This document shows positions 53,691 through 60,569 of a stretch of 64,000 bases of DNA, in pieces. The notes beneath the pieces are model-generated. The model ran no database searches. It worked only from the letters and a program-made list of their open reading frames with translations, and was not told where the DNA came from. The DNA is from Acidobacteriota bacterium (GTDB lineage Bacteria > Acidobacteriota > Terriglobia > Bryobacterales > Bryobacteraceae). Position 1 is the first letter of the stretch. Every line of letters starts with the position of its first letter. Made by a program: the position numbers and the translations under genes. Location: assembly GCA_018268715.1 (NCBI GenBank), contig JAFDVZ010000010.1:1-64000 (forward strand), in the 5' to 3' direction.

Positions 53691-56600
53691 CAGGAAATGG
53701 AGTCCGAGGACGCGGCCGGGGCTGAGCCTCCGCCGCTGACCGACGCCTGCACGGTGAGCGGCGAGGCGGCATTCTGAGCGAGGGTGAGGCTGGCCGTGAT
53801 GACGGGGTAGCTGGAGCCGACCGCCAAGGCGGTGGAGCGGGTGCATTGGAGGGAGGCGCAGGTCCAGCCGGCGCCGCTGACGCTCGATGAGCTCAGGCCG
53901 GTGGGGAGTCCGATGATGACGGTGACGGTTCCGCTGGTGGAGGCCGCGCCCGAGTTGGAGACCGTCACCGAGAGCGAACCGCCGGACTGTCCGGCGGCGA
54001 AGGTTCCGCTGTGCGCCAGGGTCACCGAGAGGACTGGCACGGCGGCCACCGTGGTGGAGTCGGAAGCGGAGTTGTTCGACGTGTTGACGTCTCCGCCGCC
54101 GGAGACCGAGACCACGTTGTTCACGCTGGTTGGCCCGTTGAGTTGCACGTTCACGGTGAGGGTGATGGCCGGGTAGGCGGAGGCGGCCGACAGGGCGTCC
54201 GAGCGGGTGCAGGATACGGTGGTGGTGGAGCAGCTCCAGCCGGTTCCCGACATGGCGGTGGCGGTGAGGCCGGTGGGTAGAGTATCGGTGACGGTGACGG
54301 TTCCAGAGGTGGCGGCGCCGCCGGTGTTGGAGACCAGGAGCGTGTAAGACCCGGTGGAATTGGGCGTGAAGACGCCGGTGTGGGAGGAGGAGACGGTCAG
54401 GTCCGGAGCGCCCGATTGGGTGACGGTGTAGGTCTGGCCGGCGATCAGCAGCGTGGCGGTGCGGGCGGCGGTTCCGGCGTTGGCGGCCACGGAGAGCGAG
54501 ACGGCGCCGGCGCCGGTTCCCGAAGACCCGGAGGCGATGGTGATCCAGGAGGCGAGGCTGAGCGCGGTCCAGGGGCACCCGGCGGCGGAGGTCACCTGCC
54601 AGGCGTTGGTTCCACCGGCGGCGAGAGCGGAGGACGCGCCGGTGACGGCGTAGGAGCAGGCAGCGGCGGGTACGGTCCAGATTCCCAGGTACACGGGCAT
54701 GTCGGCGGTGTTCAGGGAATAGTAGGCGAGGCGGTGGGTTCCCTGGAAGCCGGCTGCGAAGGAGACCGCGACATTGACGTTGATGACGCCGCCGGAGACG
54801 ACGATGGAGCTGCCGGTGGAGTAGACGGTGCAGGAGCCGTCGGTCATGGAGGCGCCGGCGTTCGAGAGGGCGATGATGCTGGCGCCGAGGGAGAGGGTCT
54901 GGGAGACGGAGTCCACCTTCACCAGGCAGTTACTGGGGATGTCCTCAAACAGGACTCCGAAGATGCGGGGCTGGCCGATGCCGGACCAGTTTACGCGGAG
55001 GCTGAACACGTGGGAACGGCCGGCGCCGGTGGCGGGCGTTACGCTCATGGCCGACATGGAGGAGCCGGCCTGGATGAGACGGACGCTTTGGCGGGATACG
55101 GCGATGAACCCGATGCGTTGAGCCGCGGCGCTGTTGGCGGCGATGGAGAACGGGATCACCCCGTTTCCCGAACCCGACGTCGCGCCGGTGAGCGTGATCC
55201 ACGAGGCGGGCGTCGAGGCCGACCAGGAGCAGCCGGCCGGGGCCGTCACGGCGATGCTGCCGGCAGCGGCGGAGGTGGCGAAGGTGTTGGCGGTGGCCTG
55301 TAGCGTCGCGCAGGGGGTGTCGTAGGCGATGGTGACGGGCAGGCCGCTCGCGTTGGACGCGCCTACGGTGATGGTCAACGGCGAATAGGGATCGGACCAG
55401 GTGCGGCCGGCGGATAGGGACGCGTCGCCGAAGTCGTTGGGCGTGGACGAGGGATTGAAATCGAGGAGAAACGACGCGTTGTCGTAGTGGAGCGGGTCCT
55501 CGAAGTGCACGAGCGCGCCAGGGCCGTTGGTGTAGAGGATGGCGGAATCCACGGGGTCGATGGGCTGGCGGTATTCGAGCCAGAACCATTCGGCGGCGGA
55601 GGCGTCGCGCAGGACGCGCAGGGCTCGCAGACCGGAGGATTCGAAGGGGACGAGGGTGTAGGCGCCCGGGGTGAGAACTTCCTTGTAGTCGCCGAGCGTC
55701 ATCCAGCCGAGTGACACTTTCTGCTGGGAGACCCAGTGGCCGTTGAGCGGGCCCATGTTGGAGAAGACATCGCCGTATTCGACTTCGGTCCCGAGCACGC
55801 CCAGCGGACCGATGGGGCTGGCGCCGAAGTCGTCCGACTTGGAGTGATCGAGGCCGAGGTTGTGGCCGAGTTCGTGGGCGTAGATCCTGACATCGACGCC
55901 GGACTGGCTGGGGGAGACCGGGAACCAGGTGAGGGCGGTGGTCAGTTGGCCCTTGGAGGGGGACGTCGCGCTGCTGCATCCGACCGTGCCCAGTCCCGCG
56001 TAGGTGTAGCAGGCGGAGACGGGGAAGATGAAGGCGATGCGGGTGAACTGGGAAAAGTCAACGGTGGAGTCGGCGGCGGCGATGGCGGCGGTGGCGAGGT
56101 TGTCGTAGTCGTCGCAGGTGTAGTCCTGACTGAGGGTGAAGGGGCCGTAGGCGCTGGCGGTGACGTAGGTCTGGCCGTAGGAGATCAGACGGATGAAGCC
56201 GTTGGCGGAGGCCGTGTCCGCGGCGTAGGGCGAGGCGCCGGCGAATCCGGCCTGAACGCTAGCGGCGGTGACGCCGGCGGGTAGCGTCCGGGAGGGCATG
56301 TTCACCAGGATCACGGCGACGTTCTGCTGTCCGAACGTGGTGCAGATCTGGGTGGTGGCGTCGGGCTCTTCCGCGAGGACCACGGATTCGGAGGCGGCGA
56401 TGCGGTCCCGGAGACGGACGCCGGAGACTCGCACGCGGTGGTTCAGGCGGGTGGAGGCGTCGTTGTTGGGAAGGTGGACCTGGATGGGGCCCTGGGGGGT
56501 CCGGAGTCGGAGCGAGGCGCGGGTGGAGTGGTGTTCGAAATCGTCGGAGATGATGCGCTCGAGCACGCCGTCCCAGGCGCCGCGCTCTTCGATGGGAGCG

Positions 56601-56875
56601 CCCGGGGCCAGACGCCTCAGGCGGGCGGCGGCGCGGTCGTCAAAGGCGAGGGCGGCGGCGCGGGCGGGGTCGCGCTCAATCAGTCCGGTGAGGAGTTCCG
56701 CGCGGCGGCGGAGGAGTTGGCCGGCGGCTTCGGGGTCGACCGAGAGCGCCAGACGGCGGTTGATATCTTCAATCAGCGATGATGCCGACGCGGTGGGGGC
56801 CATCGTCTGCCCAACGGCGGAGACGACGCACAGAAAGACACACCAGCAGGCAGCGACAGAATTGCGGGGCTGCAT
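52517..56875 (-). CDS. Secreted M11-like metalloprotease with BACON, DUF11 and three C-terminal repeats
   Basis: The 1,452-residue protein has a signal peptide (about 1-22) and a propeptide-like region. A metzincin domain carries H-E-L-G-H-N-L-G-L-D-H (zinc site, about residue 330) with a Met-turn candidate S-N-M-G. BACON-like domains (C-S-W-S-A-S-T-P-A-S-W-I and C-P-W-T-A-L-S-L-A-S-W-I) follow, then two DUF11-like modules. Three repeats of about 130 residues at the C-terminus each carry V-D-T-R-x-x-Q-G-K-T-G and S-T-L-N-S. It is likely cell-surface or secreted. ATG 56875 is preferred; a TTG at 56896 is also in frame. A 14-bp palindrome lies just upstream. Confidence 0.9.
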   Translation of the reverse strand: MQPRNSVAACWCVFLCVVSAVGQTMAPTASASSLIEDINRRLALSVDPEAAGQLLRRRAELLTGLIERDPARAAALAFDDRAAARLRRLAPGAPIEERGAWDGVLERIISDDFEHHSTRASLRLRTPQGPIQVHLPNNDASTRLNHRVRVSGVRLRDRIAASESVVLAEEPDATTQICTTFGQQNVAVILVNMPSRTLPAGVTAASVQAGFAGASPYAADTASANGFIRLISYGQTYVTASAYGPFTLSQDYTCDDYDNLATAAIAAADSTVDFSQFTRIAFIFPVSACYTYAGLGTVGCSSATSPSKGQLTTALTWFPVSPSQSGVDVRIYAHELGHNLGLDHSKSDDFGASPIGPLGVLGTEVEYGDVFSNMGPLNGHWVSQQKVSLGWMTLGDYKEVLTPGAYTLVPFESSGLRALRVLRDASAAEWFWLEYRQPIDPVDSAILYTNGPGALVHFEDPLHYDNASFLLDFNPSSTPNDFGDASLSAGRTWSDPYSPLTITVGASNASGLPVTIAYDTPCATLQATANTFATSAAAGSIAVTAPAGCSWSASTPASWITLTGATSGSGNGVIPFSIAANSAAAQRIGFIAVSRQSVRLIQAGSSMSAMSVTPATGAGRSHVFSLRVNWSGIGQPRIFGVLFEDIPSNCLVKVDSVSQTLSLGASIIALSNAGASMTDGSCTVYSTGSSIVVSGGVINVNVAVSFAAGFQGTHRLAYYSLNTADMPVYLGIWTVPAAACSYAVTGASSALAAGGTNAWQVTSAAGCPWTALSLASWITIASGSSGTGAGAVSLSVAANAGTAARTATLLIAGQTYTVTQSGAPDLTVSSSHTGVFTPNSTGSYTLLVSNTGGAATSGTVTVTDTLPTGLTATAMSGTGWSCSTTTVSCTRSDALSAASAYPAITLTVNVQLNGPTSVNNVVSVSGGGDVNTSNNSASDSTTVAAVPVLSVTLAHSGTFAAGQSGGSLSVTVSNSGAASTSGTVTVIIGLPTGLSSSSVSGAGWTCASLQCTRSTALAVGSSYPVITASLTLAQNAASPLTVQASVSGGGSAPAASSDSISWSSGLGFYLLPAACRAVDTRPDQGKTGPFGPPALAAYSERSFPIGSSPCGVPSTAQVLALNVTAAPLGPLDFLSIWPAGQFYPGVSTLNSTDGALIANMAIIPAGTSTGVTAAAGKPTHIIFDVNGYFAASSASELAYYPITPCRAVDTRPEQGKTGPFGPPVLGAYSERSFPLLTSGCQLPSTAAAYALNITAGPKLGALSFLSAWPAGQYYPGVSTLNSPNGAMIANAAIVGAGTNGGVTLAAGEPTDIIMDVNGYFAPPSTGGLHFYPLTMCRVVDTRTDQGKTGAFGPPYLGAYSQRNFPISSGACNVPSTAQVYSLNVTVIPKGPLDFLSIWPAGQPYPGVSTLNSPNGVTLANAALIQAGTGGAITVVAGKPTELIIDVNGYFAP

Positions 56876-56903
56876 GATCTTCCGAGCGATACACAATATG
56901 GAT

Positions 56904-56917
56904 TTAGTCTAGACTAA
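56904..56917. promoter_or_regulatory. 14-bp perfect palindrome upstream of the metalloprotease gene
   Basis: TTAGTCTAGACTAA is perfectly self-complementary and lies about 29 bases upstream of the ATG at 56875, in the expected promoter region. It shares TAGTCTAG with the inverted repeat before ctaB and resembles the TTAGTACTAA dyad at the BlaI-like gene. It is likely a repressor site. Confidence 0.6.
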
Positions 56918-56991
56918 CAGGGCCGACGCGCATCGCTTTCCGGGGCGGGCGGCGAGGGCGCGCAGGTCTAGTACTGCCCGCCAGGGCGCTC

Positions 56992-57267
56992 TCAGTCACC
57001 CATGGCGGACATCGAACGTTCACTGAACAAGAGGCGGCGCAGGGTGCGAAGGTCGTTCAAAATGCGGCGACTTTTCTGCACGTGGCCGTCGAGGAGTTTC
57101 AGTTTGTAGAGGGCCAGTTCGAGGGCCTGGATCCTGCGATCTTCACTGTCGGCCACCGCATCCTTGTGATCCTGCTCCACGTCGGCGACGGTCTCGCCGA
57201 TGGTGGCGAGCAACAACTCCATGAATTCCTGAGCGCTTTCGATGGATTCGAACGGGTGGTCAGTCAC
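56992..57267 (-). CDS. Small helical/coiled-coil protein
   Basis: The 91-residue protein is highly charged and predicted almost fully helical: E-F-M-E-L-L-L-A-T-I-G-E-T-V, then D-S-E-D-R-R-I-Q-A-L-E-L-A-L-Y-K-L-K. A basic C-terminus reads R-R-I-L-N-D-L-R-T-L-R-R-L-L. GTG 57267 is chosen; the frame stays open far upstream but runs antisense to other genes. It has no recognised domain and could be a small coiled-coil adaptor. Confidence 0.65.
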   Translation of the reverse strand: MTDHPFESIESAQEFMELLLATIGETVADVEQDHKDAVADSEDRRIQALELALYKLKLLDGHVQKSRRILNDLRTLRRLLFSERSMSAMGD

Positions 57268-57320
57268 GCCGGTAATAATACCATTAAACTTCGTTATCCG
57301 CTCGTCAACCTGTGTAAAAT

Positions 57321-57932
57321 TCAACGGGGCGCGCGTTCGAACTCGAGGAAGTACTGATAGGGCAGGATGTCGCGCTTGCGGGCCAGTTGGAAGCCGGCTT
57401 TGGCGAATTCCGCGATCACCTGCTGTTCGGAAAGCTTCATGGCCGGGGGCGGGCCGACGGGGAGTTCCTTCTTGTAGAAATCGATGTTGACGATGCGGCC
57501 GCCGGGCTTGAGCGCGGACGCGAGTTTGGCGTAGTAGGAGGGGCGGTTTTCGATGTGATGCAGGACGTCGCAAAAGAAGATGATGTCCACCGAGGCGGGC
57601 GCGAGTTTCGGATCGTCCGGCGTGGCGAGGACCGTGCGCAGGTTCTTCGGGGCGCTCTTGGCGGCGATCGCGAGCAGCTTTTCGTCGATGTCGACGGCGT
57701 AGACGGTTCCCGCGTGATTGGCGAAGCGGAGGGAGAAGTAGCCGGTGCCCGCACCGATGTCGGCGATCGAGGTTTCGGGCTTCAGGTCGAGCGCCATCAC
57801 CACCTCGTGCGGCTTCTGCCAGGCTTCCCTGGCCGGATCGTTCAGGACCTTGGCGTATTCGGCCGCGTCGCGAGGCGGATGGTGCTGGTGGGCGGTCTGG
57901 AACATCAGGGCGAGCAGGATCGGCAGCATCAT
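57321..57932 (-). CDS. Class I SAM methyltransferase with a signal-peptide-like N-terminus
   Basis: The 203-residue protein starts with a short hydrophobic leader (MMLPILLALMFQTAHQHH). The methyltransferase fold shows I-A-D-I-G-A-G-T-G-Y-F-S, Y-A-V-D-I-D-E-K, and L-K-P-G-G-R-I-V-N-I-D. Export of SAM-dependent enzymes is unexpected because SAM is cytoplasmic, yet leader-bearing methyltransferases of this type recur. The N-terminal H-Q-H-H-P-P could bind metal. The substrate is unknown. Confidence 0.82.
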   Translation of the reverse strand: MMLPILLALMFQTAHQHHPPRDAAEYAKVLNDPAREAWQKPHEVVMALDLKPETSIADIGAGTGYFSLRFANHAGTVYAVDIDEKLLAIAAKSAPKNLRTVLATPDDPKLAPASVDIIFFCDVLHHIENRPSYYAKLASALKPGGRIVNIDFYKKELPVGPPPAMKLSEQQVIAEFAKAGFQLARKRDILPYQYFLEFERAPR

Positions 57933-57989
57933 ACTGACCAGTATGCCGTGCCGGAGCCTGCTTCGGAGCGGCCCACGCCCGGAACCGGC

Positions 57990-58844
57990 CTACTTCGGCG
58001 GACCCTGCTCGATCAACTTCGCCGCGTACGCAGCCGCCGCGGACTTCGGGAACGCGGACTGCAACTCCGCCGCACGCTTGCCGGCTTCCTTCATCCGCTT
58101 TTGGCGGACGTCGGCCACGACGAATCCGAGCAGGACCTGGTCCATGAGAGGCGAGGATGCGAAGTCGTGCTGGAAGCGCTCCAGCTCTTTTCGGGCCGAG
58201 CGCCAATCGGCCCGGCGCACCTCATTGATGGCGACGGCGAACAGGAGCTGTTCTCGAAGGTCCGGTAGATTGCGGGCGTCCGGTTTCGTCAGCGCATCCC
58301 GGTAGTAGCGGTTCGCGATGCCGAGGGCGCCGGTCTGCTGGTAGAAAACCCCGACTGCCTGCAGCGCGCGCACGTTCGAACGGTTCGCCCGGAGCGCTTC
58401 CGACGCCTTTTGCATGGGGCGGAAGTCAGCCGGGATGCCCTGGAGCAGCGCGATCAATTCCTGGGGATGCACGAAGCCCTCGCTGACGAGCAGGACCTCC
58501 TGCCAGGGATCGGCGATGATGACGGTGGGCAGGGCGCGGACCATGTGCGTCGAGAATGTGCCGAACGTGTCGCCCGAGACGTGATGGCCGCTGTGGTCGA
58601 CTGAGACCTTGACGAACTTCGAGGCGGCCTCGACGACCCGAGGGTCGGTCCAGACGTCGCGGTCCATGCGGTTGCAGGGGCCGCACCAATCCGCCCAGAA
58701 CTCCAGCAGGACCGGTTTGCCCTGCTCCTTCGCCTCAGTCCACAACTGCTCGGAGAGCGGCCGCCAATGCATGTCGGCCTTGCTCGCCGCCGCGACTGTC
58801 AGGGCGGCGGCCATAAAAGATAACAGGATCCGATTCAGGCGCAT
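57990..58844 (-). CDS. Exported thioredoxin-like protein
   Basis: The 284-residue protein has a signal peptide (about 1-22). A thioredoxin domain with W-C-G-P-C follows (about 52), then a helical C-terminal part (about 145-284) that resembles TPR-type repeats. It probably reduces or isomerises disulfides, or reduces periplasmic substrates. The cis-Pro is in A-L-P-T-V-I. It follows the amino acid permease by 27 bases on the same strand. Confidence 0.88.
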   Translation of the reverse strand: MRLNRILLSFMAAALTVAAASKADMHWRPLSEQLWTEAKEQGKPVLLEFWADWCGPCNRMDRDVWTDPRVVEAASKFVKVSVDHSGHHVSGDTFGTFSTHMVRALPTVIIADPWQEVLLVSEGFVHPQELIALLQGIPADFRPMQKASEALRANRSNVRALQAVGVFYQQTGALGIANRYYRDALTKPDARNLPDLREQLLFAVAINEVRRADWRSARKELERFQHDFASSPLMDQVLLGFVVADVRQKRMKEAGKRAAELQSAFPKSAAAAYAAKLIEQGPPK

Positions 58845-58871
58845 CCTGCCCCAATGTTATCAGTTTCTATT

Positions 58872-60377
58872 TCAGGACGAGTGTTCCTTGAGGAGTGTGC
58901 TGCGGGCCTTCGAATAAGTGAAGTAGATGACCAGGCCGATGATCAACCATGTGAAGAATCGCAGCCAGGTCATCAGCGGCAGGCCCATCATGAGGATCAG
59001 GCAGCAGACGATGGAGATCATCGGGAACAGCGGCACGAACGGCACGCGGAATACGCGCGGGCGCTCGGGCTGTTTCTTGCGCAGGACGATGACTCCGGCC
59101 GACACGAGGATGAAGGCGAACAGGGTGCCGATGTTGGAGAGTTCGGCGAAAGTGTCGATGTCCCAGACGCCGGCGGGCAGGCCGACCACGAATCCCGCGA
59201 TCCAGGTGCTGATGTGGGGCGTCTTGAAACGCTCGTGCACGGTGGAGAACAGGCCGGGCAGCAGACCGTCGCGCGACATCGCGAACCAAACGCGCGCCTG
59301 TCCGTATTGGTAGACCAGCAGCGACGAGAGCATGCCCATCAGAGCGCCGGCCGTCACGATGGTCCGAAGGTTGTTCATGCCGAGCGCCTTGAGGGCGTCG
59401 GCCACCGGCGAATCCGTCCCCAGTTTGTCCCACGGCATGATGCCGGTGAGCACCAGCGATACGGAGGCGTAGAGGATGGTGCACACCACCAGCGTCGCGA
59501 TGATGCCGATGGGCAGGTCGCGCTGCGGGTTCTTGCACTCTTCGGCGGCGGTCGATACCGAATCGAAGCCAATGTAGCTGAAGAAGATGATGGAGGCGCC
59601 GGTGAGGACTCCTCCGAAGCCGTGGGGGGCGAACGGGGTCCAGTTGGACGAGTTCACCGCGCGGGCGGCGCCAATGCAGAAGACGACGATGGCGGCCAGT
59701 TTCACTAGCACCATGCCCGTGTTCGCGCCGGCGCTTTCCTTCACGCCCCTGACCAGCAGCCAGGTGACGGCCATGGTGATGACCAGGGCCGGGACGTTGA
59801 ACCAGCCCGCCGTGCCTCCCGCCGCGGGAAATGGCGGGAAGGCGAGTTGGGGCGGTAGATGGAATCCGAACAGGTTTTCGAATAGATCCTGGAGGTAGGC
59901 TGAGAATCCTACGGCCACCGACATGTTGGAGACGGCGTACTCGAGGATCAGGTCCCAGCCGATGATCCAGGCGAAGATTTCACCGAGGATTGCGTAGGCG
60001 TACGTATACGCGCTCCCCGCGATGGGAATCATCGAGGCGAGTTCGGCGTAACAGAGCGCGGCGAAACAACAGGCCACGCCCACCAGGAAAAACGACAACG
60101 TCAGCGCCGGACCCGCTCCGGGACGGCCCATTTGCGAGCCGGCGTGGACGCCGTTCAACAGGATGTCGAAGACGGTGGCGTCCAGCAACGACTTGACCGG
60201 GAGCACCCGGCCGGCAGCGGCGGTTCCGGTGACCGTGAAGATCCCGGAACCGATGACCGCGCCAATCCCCAGCATGGTGAGGCTGAGCGGACCCAGGGTT
60301 CGGCGGAGCCGGTGGCCCGGCTCCTCGGACGCCTGAATCAGCGCATCGATGCTCTTGGTTCGAAGAAGTTGCGACAT
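58872..60377 (-). CDS. APC-superfamily amino acid permease
   Basis: The 501-residue membrane protein has about 12-14 hydrophobic segments. It shows the APC core G-I-G-A-V-I-G-S-G-I-F at about 37, the C-Y-A-E-L-A-S-M-I-P motif, and I-G-F-D-S-V-S-T-A-A-E-E. This matches the cationic amino acid transporter branch. The cytoplasmic N-terminus is charged (K-S-I-D-A-L-I). It moves amino acids with protons or by exchange; the exact substrate is not predictable. Confidence 0.9.
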   Translation of the reverse strand: MSQLLRTKSIDALIQASEEPGHRLRRTLGPLSLTMLGIGAVIGSGIFTVTGTAAAGRVLPVKSLLDATVFDILLNGVHAGSQMGRPGAGPALTLSFFLVGVACCFAALCYAELASMIPIAGSAYTYAYAILGEIFAWIIGWDLILEYAVSNMSVAVGFSAYLQDLFENLFGFHLPPQLAFPPFPAAGGTAGWFNVPALVITMAVTWLLVRGVKESAGANTGMVLVKLAAIVVFCIGAARAVNSSNWTPFAPHGFGGVLTGASIIFFSYIGFDSVSTAAEECKNPQRDLPIGIIATLVVCTILYASVSLVLTGIMPWDKLGTDSPVADALKALGMNNLRTIVTAGALMGMLSSLLVYQYGQARVWFAMSRDGLLPGLFSTVHERFKTPHISTWIAGFVVGLPAGVWDIDTFAELSNIGTLFAFILVSAGVIVLRKKQPERPRVFRVPFVPLFPMISIVCCLILMMGLPLMTWLRFFTWLIIGLVIYFTYSKARSTLLKEHSS

Positions 60378-60410
60378 TGGCGGCGCAAGCTATCGCAGCT
60401 GAACCGTCAA

Positions 60411-60569
60411 CTAGCGCTTGCGCTGGCCCTTGGCCATCTTCAGTACTTTTTTCTTCATCGAGCCGCGGGCGACGTCAGCGGCCCGCTTGGCCAGGGGGGC
60501 GGCCTTCCGGCGGGCGGCGCGCTTCAGTTTCTTGCGTTCTGCGGTGTCTTTTACGTGTTTCGTGTTCAT
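60411..60569 (-). CDS. 52-residue Lys/Arg-rich protein coupled to pcrA
   Basis: This short gene encodes M-N-T-K-H-V-K-D-T-A-E-R-K-K-L-K-R-A-A-R and ends M-A-K-G-Q-R-K-R. It has about 20 lysine or arginine residues and alternating Ala/Lys helices, like histone H1-type or nucleoid-binding tails. The ATG overlaps the pcrA stop (ATGA), so translation is coupled to the helicase. It is probably a nucleic-acid-binding protein, but no family is recognised. Confidence 0.75.
   Translation of the reverse strand: MNTKHVKDTAERKKLKRAARRKAAPLAKRAADVARGSMKKKVLKMAKGQRKR

Noticed and set aside
56992..58206. 404-residue minus-strand reading frame
   Set aside because: Its upper part is a shadow of the methyltransferase and thioredoxin genes; only the last 91 residues look like a real protein.
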